The notes: generated by a model from the letters alone, not told the origin. 40,226 nucleotides of DNA from Nocardiopsis alkaliphila YIM 80379 (GCF_000341005.1 NZ_ANBD01000126.1:1-40226), one strand, 5' to 3'. Counted from the stretch's first letter, positions 16,388-25,424 are shown. Made by a program: numbers and translations.

Positions 16388-17812
16388 TTGTTCAGCAACG
16401 CCGACGAGGTGCTCGCCTACATCCGAGACGAGGACGTTAAGTTCCTCGATGTCCGTTTCACGGACCTGTTCGGGGGTGTGAACCACGTTACCCTCCCGAC
16501 GGAGAACGTGGACGAATCCACCTTCACCGATGGCCAGATGTTCGACGGCTCCTCGATTCGCGGCTTCCAGGCCATCCACGAGTCCGACATGCTGCTGCTG
16601 CCCGACCTGAGCACGGGTGTCCTGGACCCCTTCCGCAAGCACAAGACGCTGAACATGACGTTCTTCGTCCACGACCCGCTCACCCTGGAGTCCTACAGTC
16701 GCGACCCGCGTAACATCGCCCGCAAGGCCGAGGCCTACCTGCGCGGCTCGGGTGTGGCCGACACCGCTTTCTTCGGCGCCGAGGCCGAGTTCTACATCTT
16801 CGACGACGTCAAGTTCGAGACCCGGGCCAACACCGGCTATTACGAGATCGACTCCATCGAGGGCGCCTGGAACACCGGTTCCGCCATCGAGGGCGGCAAC
16901 CGCGGCTACCGTCCGCGCTACAAGGGCGGCTACTTTCCCGTCGAGCCGGTCGACCACTACAGCGACCTGCGTTCGGACATGGTTCGCACCCTGATCGACT
17001 CCGGTATCGAGGTGGAGCTCCAGCACCACGAGGTCGGCACCGCGGGTCAGGCCGAGATCGGTATCCGGTTCGGCACCCTGCTCAAGCACGCGGACAACGT
17101 GCAGTTGTACAAGTACATCGTGAAGAACGTCGCCAACGCCGCCGGCAAGACGGCCACCTTCATGCCCAAGCCGCTCTTCGGCGACAACGGCTCCGGCATG
17201 CACTGTCACCAGAGCCTGTGGAAGGACGGCGAGCCGCTGTTCTTCGACGAGTCCGGTTACGGTCAACTCTCCGACACGGCCCGCTACTACATCGGTGGCC
17301 TGCTCAAGCACGCCTCGGCGCTGCTGGCGTTCACCAACCCGACGGTGAACTCCTTCCACCGCTTGGTCCCGGGTTACGAAGCTCCGATCAACCTGGTCTA
17401 CAGCCAGCGCAACCGCTCGGCCTGCATCCGCCTGCCGCTGACCGGATCCAACCCCAAGGCCAAGCGCATCGAGTTCCGCGTGCCGGACCCGTCGGCCAAC
17501 CCCTACCTGGCCTTCTCCGCCATGCTCATGGCGGGTCTGGACGGCGTCAAGAACAAGATCGAGCCGCCGGAGCCGCTCGACAAGGACCTGTACGAGCTGC
17601 CGCCGACCGAGGCCGCCGACATCGAGACGGTCCCCGCTTCCTTGGACGCCGCCCTGGAGGCCTTGGAGGCCGACCACGAGTTCCTGCTCGAGGGCGGGGT
17701 CTTCACCAAGGACCTGATCGAGACCTACATCGACTTCAAGCGCACCGAGGAGATCGACTCCCTGCGCCTGCGCCCGCACCCGCGCGAGTTCGAGCTCTAC
17801 TACGACATCTAG
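16388..17812 (+). CDS. glnA: Glutamine synthetase type I (GSI-beta)
   Basis: 474 residues. Makes glutamine from glutamate, ammonia and ATP as a dodecamer. Seen: DGSSIRGF, the catalytic [24 protein letters not shown], the ATP/metal motif [27 protein letters not shown], and [19 protein letters not shown]. Tyr in [11 protein letters not shown] matches the adenylylation site of GSI-beta, and glnE, whose product modifies it, is the next gene. Start: the TTG at 16388, with GGAGG at 16376-16380, gives the normal N-terminus ([23 protein letters not shown]). The longer frame from 16331 lacks support. A hairpin follows the stop, and a GlnR box lies upstream. Confidence 0.96.
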   Translation: MFSNADEVLAYIRDEDVKFLDVRFTDLFGGVNHVTLPTENVDESTFTDGQMFDGSSIRGFQAIHESDMLLLPDLSTGVLDPFRKHKTLNMTFFVHDPLTLESYSRDPRNIARKAEAYLRGSGVADTAFFGAEAEFYIFDDVKFETRANTGYYEIDSIEGAWNTGSAIEGGNRGYRPRYKGGYFPVEPVDHYSDLRSDMVRTLIDSGIEVELQHHEVGTAGQAEIGIRFGTLLKHADNVQLYKYIVKNVANAAGKTATFMPKPLFGDNGSGMHCHQSLWKDGEPLFFDESGYGQLSDTARYYIGGLLKHASALLAFTNPTVNSFHRLVPGYEAPINLVYSQRNRSACIRLPLTGSNPKAKRIEFRVPDPSANPYLAFSAMLMAGLDGVKNKIEPPEPLDKDLYELPPTEAADIETVPASLDAALEALEADHEFLLEGGVFTKDLIETYIDFKRTEEIDSLRLRPHPREFELYYDI

Positions 17813-17822
17813 CACCTCCTCT

Positions 17823-17854
17823 CGGGGCCGGTATCCGTTCGGGTGCCGGCCCCG
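17823..17854 (+). terminator. Hairpin after glnA
   Basis: A 14-bp stem with two wobbles: CGGGGCCGGTATCC (17823-17836), loop GTTC, GGGTGCCGGCCCCG (17841-17854). It sits between glnA and glnE and would allow glnE to be expressed at a lower level. Confidence 0.65.
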
Positions 17855-17916
17855 GGTCGTACCCGGTCGGCCCGAGTCGTGCGGTGCGGTACGCATCGGA
17901 CGGCTACCGTTGACCC

Positions 17917-20900
17917 GTGGCAAGGGACGGAAGAAGCGACATGACGGCAGGCGCGCTCGCCCGGCGCGGCTTCAGCGACAGCAAGCGGGCGCTGAGGCTG
18001 GTGGAGGAGACCGGGATGGACGCCCGGGCCGACGCCGACCTCTTGGACGCCCTCGGTGCCGCGGCCGACCCCGACCAGGCCTTGTTGGGTCTGCTTCGAC
18101 TGTTGGAGGCCTCCCCCGACCCCGGGGAGGTCATCAGCGCGCTGCGCCGAGAGCGGGACCTGCGGGCCAGGTTGTCCAAGGTGCTGGGCGCCTCCCCGGC
18201 CCTGGCCGACCATTTGGTGCGTCACCCCGAAGACTGGCGTGAGCTGCGCGGGGCCGACGCCGCACGCACCCCCGAACCGGAGGAGCTGCGTCGGGGCCTG
18301 CTGCACACGGTGGGAGCCCAGCCCGACGACGTCGCGCCCGTCGCCGACCCCGCCGTGGTCGAGGGAGCGGATTCGGACCCCTGGACGGCCCTGCGACACA
18401 CGCTTCGGGTCTCGTACCGCAGGCGATTGCTGCGTCTGGCCGGACGTGATCTGACCGGGGCCGACACCGTGGAAGAGGTCGCGGCGGAGCTGGCGGACCT
18501 GGCCTCGTCCCTATTGGACGCGGCGTTGGCGGTGGCCCGAGCGGAGTCGCCCGAGGACGCGGCACTGTGCCGGTTGGCCGTGATCGGCATGGGCAAGTGC
18601 GGTGGCCGCGAACTGAACTACGTCAGCGACGTGGACGTGGTCTTCGTGGCCGAGCCCGTCGAAGGGTCCGACGAACAGGACGCCATGAGGGCGGCGACCC
18701 GTCTGGCCACGGCCATGATGCGGGTTCCGTCACAGACCGACACCGAGGGCACCCTGTGGGAGGTCGACCCGGCCCTGCGGCCCGAGGGCAGGCACGGTCC
18801 CTTGGTGCGCTCGTTGTCGAGCCACGTGACCTACTACGAGCGTTGGGCCAAGACCTGGGAGTTCCAGGCCCTGCTCAAGGCCCGACCGATCGCCGGTGAC
18901 ACTTCCCTGGGCCTGGCCTACGTGAAGGCCATCGCGCCGATGGTGTGGGAGGCCTCCGGACGCAAGGACTTCGTGGAGGACGTGCAGGCGATGCGCCGTC
19001 GAGTGGTGGCGCACATCCCCACTGGTGAGGCCGAGCGTGAACTGAAGCTGGGCCCGGGCGGGCTACGCGACATCGAGTTCTCCGTGCAGCTGCTCCAGTT
19101 GGTGCACGGTCGCACCGACGACCGGCTGCGTTCGGGTAACACCCTCCAGGCCTTGACCGCCCTGTCCAAACACGGGTACGTGGGGCGCGAGGACGCTGCG
19201 GGGCTCACCGACGCCTATCGGTTCCTGCGCCGGATGGAACATCTGCTCCAGTTGGAGCGATTGCGCCGTACCCACCTGATACCCGATTCGAGTACGCAGG
19301 AGGGCTCCACCCGGTTGCGCGCTCTAGGACGGGCGCTGGGGTTCACCGCCGACCCGGTGAGCGAGTTGACCGAGGCACGTAAACGGGTCTCGGCGAAGGT
19401 GCGACGTCTGCACGAGAAGTTGTTCTACCGGCCCCTGTTGAACGCGGTGGCCAAATTGCCCGACGAAGAGGTGCGCCTATCGCCCGATCAGGCCAAGGAC
19501 CGGTTGGGCGCGTTGGGTTTCGCCGATCCGCGTGGGGCACTACGCCATCTGGAGGCACTGACCTCCGGCCTGTCCCGGCGGGCCGCCATCCAGCGCACGT
19601 TGTTGCCGGTGATGCTGGGCTGGTTCTCCGATGCCCCCGACCCGGACGCGGGCCTGTTGGGGTTTCGGCAGGTCAGCGAGGCCCTGGGCACCACACCGTG
19701 GTATCTGCGGCTGCTTCGCGACGACGTCCGGGTGGCCGAGCGGATGGCGTGGTTGCTCGGAACCAGCCGTTACGTGACCGAGCTGCTGCTACGCGCTCCC
19801 GAGTCGGTGGCGACACTGGCCGACGACGCCGAACTACGCCGTCGGTCGACGCGGAGCCTGTTGGCCGAGGCGGACGCGGCGCTGCGCCGGTACGAGACCC
19901 CGGAGAAGGCGGTCTCCGCGGTGCGTGCCCTGCGTCGCCGTGAGCTGTTGCGTACGGCCTCCGCGGACCTGCTGGAGGTGTCCTCGGTGGAGGAGGTCGG
20001 CACGGCGTTGACCGACATCGCCGCGGTGACCATCGACGCGGCCTTGCGCGCTGCCTACACCAAGGTGGTGGCCGAGGCGGGGGGCGAGGTCCTCACGCGA
20101 GTGTGCGTGGTGGCGATGGGGCGGTTCGGTGGTGGTGAGCTGACCTACGCCAGTGACGCCGACGTGATGTACGTGCACGACCCGATGCCGGGTGTGGACA
20201 CCGGAGCGGCCACCAGGCAGGCGTTGGCGATCGTGCGGGAACTCGCCCGGTTGTTGGAGGTGCCCCAAAGCGAGCCACCGCTTCAGGTGGACACCGATCT
20301 GCGGCCCGAGGGCAAGAGCGGGCCGGTGGTACGCACCCTGGCCTCCTACGCCGCCTACTACGAACGCTGGTCGCAGGCGTGGGAGAGCCAGGCGCTGTTG
20401 CGGGCCCGGCCGATCGCCGGCGACGAGGAGTTGCGCGCCTCCTTCCTCGCCCTGATCGACCCCCTGCGATATCCGGCCGGTGGGATCGGCTCGACGGCGG
20501 TGCTGGAGATCCGCAAGCTCAAGGCGCGGATGGAGGCCGAGAGGCTGCCGCGCGGGGCCGATCCCACCCTGCACACGAAGTTGGGCCGGGGTGGGTTGTC
20601 GGACGTGGAGTGGACGGTGCAGCTGCTCCAGTTGCGACACGCCCACCAATACCCGGACCTGCGCACAACCGGGACCTTGGAGGCGCTTCGGGTGGCCATC
20701 GAGCACGATCTGGTCACCGCCGACGACGGCGCGGTGCTGGAGCACGCCTGGCGATCGGCCTCTCGGGTGCGCGGCATGGTGATGCTGGTGCGTGGGCGGG
20801 GTGGTGACTCACTTCCCTCGGACCTGCGGATGCGCGCGGCCCTGGCCGAGGCCATGGGGTACCGGGCCGAGGCCGAGGACGAGGACCACTTGGAGACCGT

Positions 20901-20988
20901 GGGGTCGGCGGAGCGGTTGACCGAGGACTACCTGCGCGCCACCCGCCGGGCCCGGTCGGTCATGGAGCGGACCTTCTACGACGACTGA
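17917..20988 (+). CDS. glnE: Bifunctional glutamine synthetase adenylyltransferase/deadenylylase GlnE
   Basis: 1023 residues. Switches GlnA off by AMP transfer and on by AMP removal. Two nucleotidyltransferase domains are visible: the N-terminal one with GMGKCGGRELNYVSDVDVVF (about residue 223) and the C-terminal one with AMGRFGGGELTYASDADVMY (about residue 730). Each is followed by a GlnE linker domain (LKLGPGGLRDIEFSVQLLQL and TKLGRGGLSDVEWTVQLLQL). The start could be GTG 17917, which has TACCGT 6 bases before it and may be leaderless, or ATG 17941, which has GGAAG upstream. I keep 17917. It is the direct partner of the upstream glnA. Confidence 0.95.
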   Translation: MARDGRSDMTAGALARRGFSDSKRALRLVEETGMDARADADLLDALGAAADPDQALLGLLRLLEASPDPGEVISALRRERDLRARLSKVLGASPALADHLVRHPEDWRELRGADAARTPEPEELRRGLLHTVGAQPDDVAPVADPAVVEGADSDPWTALRHTLRVSYRRRLLRLAGRDLTGADTVEEVAAELADLASSLLDAALAVARAESPEDAALCRLAVIGMGKCGGRELNYVSDVDVVFVAEPVEGSDEQDAMRAATRLATAMMRVPSQTDTEGTLWEVDPALRPEGRHGPLVRSLSSHVTYYERWAKTWEFQALLKARPIAGDTSLGLAYVKAIAPMVWEASGRKDFVEDVQAMRRRVVAHIPTGEAERELKLGPGGLRDIEFSVQLLQLVHGRTDDRLRSGNTLQALTALSKHGYVGREDAAGLTDAYRFLRRMEHLLQLERLRRTHLIPDSSTQEGSTRLRALGRALGFTADPVSELTEARKRVSAKVRRLHEKLFYRPLLNAVAKLPDEEVRLSPDQAKDRLGALGFADPRGALRHLEALTSGLSRRAAIQRTLLPVMLGWFSDAPDPDAGLLGFRQVSEALGTTPWYLRLLRDDVRVAERMAWLLGTSRYVTELLLRAPESVATLADDAELRRRSTRSLLAEADAALRRYETPEKAVSAVRALRRRELLRTASADLLEVSSVEEVGTALTDIAAVTIDAALRAAYTKVVAEAGGEVLTRVCVVAMGRFGGGELTYASDADVMYVHDPMPGVDTGAATRQALAIVRELARLLEVPQSEPPLQVDTDLRPEGKSGPVVRTLASYAAYYERWSQAWESQALLRARPIAGDEELRASFLALIDPLRYPAGGIGSTAVLEIRKLKARMEAERLPRGADPTLHTKLGRGGLSDVEWTVQLLQLRHAHQYPDLRTTGTLEALRVAIEHDLVTADDGAVLEHAWRSASRVRGMVMLVRGRGGDSLPSDLRMRAALAEAMGYRAEAEDEDHLETVGSAERLTEDYLRATRRARSVMERTFYDD

Positions 20989-21105
20989 ACCGCTCTCCTG
21001 GCCGGTCGTTGAACGGGTCGGCGAGTCGGCTCCACCCGAGTCCTGAAGGGCCGGGCTTGGAGTCGGCGCCCGACCGGTCGCCAGGGCGGTTCCTCCCTGA
21101 AGCGG

Positions 21106-21141
21106 GGTGCCCCACGCGCGGGAGTGAGCGCGTGGGGCACC
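21106..21141. terminator. Bidirectional terminator between glnE and the amylase gene
   Basis: A perfect 14-bp stem: GGTGCCCCACGCGC (21106-21119), loop of 8 bases, GCGCGTGGGGCACC (21128-21141). It lies between convergent genes. Confidence 0.75.
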
Positions 21142-21192
21142 GGGATGGACCGGGAGTGAACGGTCCGGGGCGGGCACGTGCCGTTCAGGTGC

Positions 21193-22995
21193 TCAGTGTC
21201 GCGCCCAGGTGACGGAAGTGCTCGGACCGACGCGGTTGTCTCCGGGTTCCCACTCCACGCCACCGTCCGGGTTCACCTTGACCAGTTTCCACTCGGTACC
21301 GGAGCCCAGGGGTACGGTGCCGTTCCACCGGGGATAGGTGTCGGCGTCGGTTTCGAGCGCGACCCCGCCGGTGGGCTCCCAGGAACCGAGCTCGGGGGTG
21401 GAACCGACCACGTACACCTGTTGTCCGAACCAGGTTTCGACGGTGGCGGTGAGGGTGTTCGAATCACCGGGGTCGCCACCGTCGCAGTCCTGTTCGCACT
21501 CGGCTCCCACGTGCAACGCCAAGGCGCCGTTGGCCGGCACGGTGGCGCTGACCCGGCCATCGGACACGGTGGCCGTGCCCGGGCCCGCGACGTTGTCGTA
21601 GTCACCGTCGGGCAGGGAGGTGGGCGCGCTCAGCGACCAACTCCCACCGGAGGCGTTGAAGGCCGCGAAGCCGGCCTCCCCGCGGTCGAAGGCCACCCGC
21701 GCCGAACCGTCCCGAGCACGTTCGGTCAAGGGGGTACCGCTCACCGCGTTACGGAAGGCGACCATGCCACTGACCGTCTCGTCGCGGTGCTCGCACACCC
21801 AGTCGCCACCGGCGGAACAGTCACTGTCGGCGGTGATCCACCCGGCGGGATTGCCGTCGACCTCACCGACGCTGGGCGGGCCCTCTGTCTCGTTGCCCTG
21901 GAAGTCATAACTCGACATCACCACGGGCGTTCCGTAGGGGTGGGCGAGCATGAAGGCGGTGGCGAGGTAGTAGCGTTCGCCGTCCACATGGGTGAGGGTG
22001 GGCTCGTAGCGCTGGGTGTCGTGGTTGTCGACGAAGACCACGGCCTCGGCGGAGGTGAGGCCACCGTGCTCGGGCATCGAGGTCAAGTCGGCGATGTCAC
22101 CGTTGGCGAAGCTCGAGGCGATGTCACGCTTGTAGTCGAAGTTGGTGACCTGACCGTAGGGCGTATAGGCGGTGTAGGGGATCGTCTGGTCCCCGTAGAC
22201 CTCGTGGTAGACGTGCGGAGCGCCACCGAAGCCCGGCACCTCGTCCAGGGCCGCGATGATGGCGCCCATGTCCTCCTCGGGGACGTGTTTGGAGGCGTCC
22301 ACCCGGAATCCGCCCACCCCCATGGCCACGAGCCCGTTGAGGTAGCGGACGATCTGTGCTCGAACGTGGTCCGACCCCGTGTCCAGGTCGGCCAGGTCGA
22401 GGAGTTGGCAGTTCTGCACCTCTTCCTTGTCGTTCCAGTCCTGGATGCTGTCGTAGCAGGGGCCGAAGTCGTCGTAGCCGTAGGAGGCTCGACCGTCCCC
22501 GAACAGGTCCGGGTGGTCGTACCGGTCCCACTCGGTGCCGGCGCTGCCGGGGCGCTCGACCTCCTTGGGGCCGGTCATGTGGTTGATGACGGCGTCCACG
22601 TAGATGCGAACACCGTTGTCGGCACAGGTGTCCACCATGTCCTGGAATTCCTCGGCGGTGCCGCGCCGGGTGTTGTCGATGCTGTAGGAGACCGGTTGGT
22701 AGTCCTGCCACCAGGGGAAGTTCCCGCCTTCGGAGAAGGGGACGACCACGTGTTCCTGGGGCGGGGAGACCTGCACGCCACCGTAACCGTTGGGGCCGAG
22801 GAAGTCGGCGCACTCGGCGGCGACCGAGTCCCAATTCCACTGGAAGAGGTGCACGATGGTGTCGCCGGCGCTCTCCTGAGCGGCGAGGGGGGTCTTCGTC
22901 GGGGCTTGTTGGGAGGCCGCGGGGCCGGGAATCGCCAGCAGGCCCATTCCCAGGACCACGGCTCCGGCGAGGGCGCCGAGTCGGGGTCTTCTCAT
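21193..22995 (-). CDS. Secreted alpha-amylase (GH13) with CBM20 starch-binding domain
   Basis: 600 residues from ATG 22995 with AAGGAG 5 bases upstream. The frame extends to 23646, but that part is a shadow. A signal peptide (about residues 1-28, ending PAAS) is followed by a GH13 catalytic domain of the Streptomyces type: VDAVINHM (region I), FRVDASKH with nucleophile D233, HEVYGD with acid/base E265, and FVDNHD with D326. After a beta domain, residues about 505-600 form a CBM20 (ATVETWFGQQVYVVGSTPELGSW through EWKLVKV). It hydrolyses starch outside the cell. CTTGCAG-type repeats upstream suggest control by a maltose repressor. Confidence 0.95.
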   Translation of the reverse strand: MRRPRLGALAGAVVLGMGLLAIPGPAASQQAPTKTPLAAQESAGDTIVHLFQWNWDSVAAECADFLGPNGYGGVQVSPPQEHVVVPFSEGGNFPWWQDYQPVSYSIDNTRRGTAEEFQDMVDTCADNGVRIYVDAVINHMTGPKEVERPGSAGTEWDRYDHPDLFGDGRASYGYDDFGPCYDSIQDWNDKEEVQNCQLLDLADLDTGSDHVRAQIVRYLNGLVAMGVGGFRVDASKHVPEEDMGAIIAALDEVPGFGGAPHVYHEVYGDQTIPYTAYTPYGQVTNFDYKRDIASSFANGDIADLTSMPEHGGLTSAEAVVFVDNHDTQRYEPTLTHVDGERYYLATAFMLAHPYGTPVVMSSYDFQGNETEGPPSVGEVDGNPAGWITADSDCSAGGDWVCEHRDETVSGMVAFRNAVSGTPLTERARDGSARVAFDRGEAGFAAFNASGGSWSLSAPTSLPDGDYDNVAGPGTATVSDGRVSATVPANGALALHVGAECEQDCDGGDPGDSNTLTATVETWFGQQVYVVGSTPELGSWEPTGGVALETDADTYPRWNGTVPLGSGTEWKLVKVNPDGGVEWEPGDNRVGPSTSVTWARH

Positions 22996-23048
22996 CTGCG
23001 CTCCTTGGGGGGTTCCGCGACGGGGCCACACCGCCCCGACGCCATCTT

Positions 23049-23195
23049 CTTGCAGTTCTTGCAAGAGCTTACGAAGCAGTGATGAAGGTAACACGCAGAT
23101 GCGCGCGTGTGAACCAGGGGTTTCCGCGCCCTCACGAGAATCAGACCCGTGACCTCCATGAAAGCCACTGCAAGTTTTCTGAAAAAGGCTTGCGG
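23049..23195 (-). promoter_or_regulatory. CTTGCAG repeats upstream of the amylase gene (MalR-type operator candidate)
   Basis: CTTGCAG (23049-23055) and CTTGCAA (23058-23064) are direct repeats 9 bases apart, 54 bases before the start codon. CTGCAAG (23168-23174, the reverse complement of CTTGCAG) and CTTGCGG (23189-23195) lie further upstream. Directly repeated CTTGCAG heptamers are known in Streptomyces amylase and maltose promoters, where the LacI-family repressor MalR (Reg1) acts. No such regulator gene is in the window. Confidence 0.6.
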
Positions 23196-23221
23196 AGGCC
23201 ATCACCACCCCTTGAAGAGGA

Positions 23222-23265
23222 CATCGAAAAGCCGGTGGCGGGTCGAGAACCGACCCGCCACCGGC
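23222..23265 (-). terminator. Strong rho-independent terminator of the 112-aa membrane protein gene
   Basis: A perfect 15-bp stem (23231-23245 and 23251-23265, core GCCGGTGGCGGGTCG) with a 5-base loop, followed on the minus strand by TTTTCGATG. It lies 35 bases past the stop at 23301 and upstream of the amylase promoter. Confidence 0.85.
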
Positions 23266-23300
23266 GGACGCCCTTGTTGAGGAGGGAGCGGGCGTACGAC

Positions 23301-23639
23301 TTACCAGAAGACCGCCACACCGATGTTGACGATGGCGAGTACGCCGGCGATGATCGCCAAGTTCTTGGCGGGCTTGCGCAGGTTGAGCACACCGAGCACC
23401 ACGACGCTCAGTGCCACGACCAATTTGACCGCGATCTTGACGTGGTTCATCTCGGCGACGTCGCCCATCTCCGCCACCCCGACCAGGAGCAGACCGGTGA
23501 CGAACTGGAGCAGGGCGCTGTGCAACAGGACCTTGGTGGCCTTGATGTTCTCGGTCATCAGCTGCATCAAGAAACCGGCGATGATGCCGGCCAGGCCGAG
23601 CATGTGCAGGAAGACGAGGAAGAGGTAGAGGAAAGCCAT
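23301..23639 (-). CDS. Small integral membrane protein, function unknown
   Basis: 112 residues, four hydrophobic segments: FLYLFLVFLHMLGLAGIIAGFLMQ, ALLQFVTGLLLVGVA, IAVKLVVALSVVVLGVLNL and LAIIAGVLAIVNIGVAVFW. The first carries a His (FLHMLG) and the loop after segment 2 has MNHVK, a pattern seen in small quinone- or heme-associated membrane proteins, but no function can be claimed. The start is ATG 23639; the ribosome site is weak (GTGGGG). A palindrome lies 9 bases upstream and a strong terminator 35 bases downstream, so it is a single-gene, probably regulated unit. Confidence 0.85.
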   Translation of the reverse strand: MAFLYLFLVFLHMLGLAGIIAGFLMQLMTENIKATKVLLHSALLQFVTGLLLVGVAEMGDVAEMNHVKIAVKLVVALSVVVLGVLNLRKPAKNLAIIAGVLAIVNIGVAVFW

Positions 23640-23647
23640 GCCCCACA

Positions 23648-23670
23648 GACTACTACGTCATGTAGTTGTC
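23648..23670 (-). promoter_or_regulatory. Operator-like palindrome before the 112-aa membrane protein gene
   Basis: GAC-t-ACTAC, GTCAT, GTAGT-t-GTC is symmetric over 23 bases (one T/T mismatch per arm). It sits 9 bases before the ATG at 23639. ACTAC/GTAGT half-sites recall operators of the BlaI/MecI/CopY repressor family (inference). No such regulator is encoded in the window. Confidence 0.5.
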
Positions 23671-23725
23671 AATTCCCCGTCCCACCCTTTTCTCCGGCGA
23701 AGGTCCTGGCCCGCCAGAACCGATC

Positions 23726-24391
23726 TCATCTCCCGTTGGGCACACCCCACCGCCGCCACAGCAACCAGAGCAGCATCATCAGCGCGCCCACACCCACCGT
23801 GCCGACCAAGGTCTCCCGGTCGAGCACCTGGCCCACTCGGGCGAACATCGTCGATTCCGCGACCAGGAGCGCCTCGCTCGCACACGCCGAGGGGTCCGCC
23901 TCACGCTCCAGCAGCAGGCAGGCGGTACTCACCACCCGCTCCTCCCCCGGCACCTCCTCGGACACCCTGACCCGCACGGTGTAGACGGCCTCACCACCCG
24001 GGGGCACGTCGACCCGCCAGTTGGCGACCCCCTCCTCCAGCATTCCGCCCTGGTCGACGTCCACCACCTCCAGTGGTTCTGGGAGGTGCTGCGCGAGCAG
24101 GCCGTTCTCCACCGCCGTGTCACCCTCGTTGACCACCGTCGCCCGGTAGGTGAACTCCTCCCCTCGCAGTGGCGATCGCCCGGAACCGGACAGGGCCAAC
24201 TCCACGAGTGCGGCGTCGAACCCCCCTCCATCCCCGCCGGTCGAAGGCGTGCTCGCTTCGCCGTGCTCCGCCGAGGCCGGAGCGGACAACAGAACGGCCA
24301 CCGCCATCCCCGCGACCGTGCCGGCCACCGCACGCTCGCGTGCCCTGCCCAGACCTCGTCCACGGACGCCCCCGAAAGCGATCAGTCTCAT
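23726..24391 (-). CDS. DUF11-like surface protein with C-terminal membrane anchor
   Basis: 221 residues from ATG 24391 (MRLIAFGG). N-terminal signal peptide (AVAGTVAGMAVAVLLSAPASA), then one beta-sandwich of the conserved-repeat DUF11 type (FTYRATVVNEGDTAVENGLLAQHLPEPLEVVDVD and ANWRVDVPPGGEAVYTVRVRV). It contains a Cys pair (STACLLLEREADPSACAS). A C-terminal transmembrane segment (LVGTVGVGALMMLLWLLW) ends in the basic tail RRWGVPNGR. It is probably exported and held in the membrane. Function unknown. GGGGGA upstream is a moderate ribosome site. The longer ATG at 24427 is less likely. Confidence 0.7.
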   Translation of the reverse strand: MRLIAFGGVRGRGLGRARERAVAGTVAGMAVAVLLSAPASAEHGEASTPSTGGDGGGFDAALVELALSGSGRSPLRGEEFTYRATVVNEGDTAVENGLLAQHLPEPLEVVDVDQGGMLEEGVANWRVDVPPGGEAVYTVRVRVSEEVPGEERVVSTACLLLEREADPSACASEALLVAESTMFARVGQVLDRETLVGTVGVGALMMLLWLLWRRWGVPNGR

Positions 24392-24719
24392 CCCACGTCC
24401 CCCTGATCCGACTCCATGACACGACAAGACAACTACGGGTGATCACAGTCAGGGGTGCGATGACACGCCGTCCCCAGGAGAAGCCCACCTTCGGCCCACT
24501 GGAGGGCGGGGAGGCGAGCGCGGGCGGGGCAGCGGCCGGACACCTCCCCGTAGCGGCCGGCCCTGGTGCCGGCCGTGGTCGGGCTCGCCTGACGCCGACA
24601 CCCCCTCTACGCCCCGTTCGCCGCAGCGAGATCACCGCCGTCGATCCGGACTCCCGCCCCAGACGCCCACATCCCCCACGCGGAAGTCCTCCGAGTGGAC
24701 ACCTTTCCTCGATAGGCCT
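24392..24719. other. 328-bp non-coding gap between the DUF11 and tetR genes
   Basis: No frame in this gap has support as a gene. A hairpin CGGCCGGC (24554-24561), loop CCTGGT, GCCGGCCG (24568-24575) could end the tetR transcript, which reads toward it on the minus strand. The left part must hold the promoter of the DUF11-like gene, but I cannot identify it. Confidence 0.5.
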
Positions 24720-25298
24720 TCAGTCTTCGAGGTCGACGCGGTTCACCACCCGGGTGACCAGCTCCTCCAGGTCGCCCTCGGGCCCCAGCACGCCGGGCAG
24801 GGTGAGGTGCTCGGTCACCAGCCGGTTCAGGGCCAGGTAGAGGATCAAGACGGTGTCCCTGCCGCCGGGCATGGCCACCTCCTCGTGAAAGGCGACGTTG
24901 GCCTCCAGGTCCGCGCGCACCCGGGCGGTGAGGTCCCGACGCAGTTCGGGACGCCGGGTCGCCTCCAGTTGGAGTTCCAGGGTGGCCAGGTAGACAGCGG
25001 GTTCGGCGACCAGGCGGGCGACCGTGGCGCGCATGGCCTCGGCCAGTCCGGCCCGATCTCCGGGTCCGGTGAGCAGGTCGTCCCACTCGGCCCGTTCAGG
25101 CGTGAAGCGCTCGTAGGTGCGCACGCTGATCTGGGCGAGTAGGTCGTCGCGGTCGGTGAAGTAGTTGGACGCGGTGCCGGTGGGCACCTTCGCCCGAACG
25201 TCGACCGCACGGAAGGTGAGCCCGCGCGCCCCTTCCTCGGCGAGTACCTCGATGGCGGCGTCCAGCAGGGCCACCCGCCGCTCGGGGTTCCTGACCAT
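24720..25298 (-). CDS. TetR/AcrR family transcriptional regulator
   Basis: 192 residues from ATG 25298 with GGGAGAGAG upstream. The N-terminal TetR HTH (ALLDAAIEVLAEEGARGLTFRAVDVRAKVPTGTASNYFTDRDDLLAQI, about residues 10-54) is complete. The C-terminal helical domain, where ligand and dimer contacts lie, has LEATRRPELRRDL and is family-typical. It is divergent from the reductase gene at 25425, with a large symmetric palindrome between them, so it very likely controls that gene and itself. Ligand unknown. Confidence 0.92.
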   Translation of the reverse strand: MVRNPERRVALLDAAIEVLAEEGARGLTFRAVDVRAKVPTGTASNYFTDRDDLLAQISVRTYERFTPERAEWDDLLTGPGDRAGLAEAMRATVARLVAEPAVYLATLELQLEATRRPELRRDLTARVRADLEANVAFHEEVAMPGGRDTVLILYLALNRLVTEHLTLPGVLGPEGDLEELVTRVVNRVDLED

Positions 25299-25332
25299 GG
25301 CTCTCTCCCGTTTCTCGAAAATCCCTTGGCAT

Positions 25333-25380
25333 ACCACTACAGATGGAGTACTTTGCTTGAAGTACTCCAATCATAGTGGT
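25333..25380. promoter_or_regulatory. Nested 48-bp palindrome, TetR operator candidate
   Basis: Outer arms ACCACTA (25333-25339) and TAGTGGT (25374-25380). Inner arms GGAGTACTT (25345-25353) and AAGTACTCC (25360-25368). Both 5-base gaps are equal and the centre is shared (6-base spacer). It lies in the 126-bp divergent promoter region of the tetR and reductase genes and is more AT-rich than its surroundings. Confidence 0.8.
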
Positions 25381-25424
25381 CATCGACAACGAAAAACCTT
25401 CTCGCGAAGGGCCAGAGGAGAACC

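Noticed and set aside
21178..23082. 634-codon plus-strand frame opposite the amylase
   Set aside because: Low-complexity Val/Gly/Asp-rich shadow; the minus-strand gene has complete GH13 and CBM20 motifs.
24428..24719. Possible small plus-strand gene before tetR (MTRRPQEKPTFGP...)
   Set aside because: Low-complexity Gly/Pro/Arg product, no family motif, and it runs antisense into tetR.
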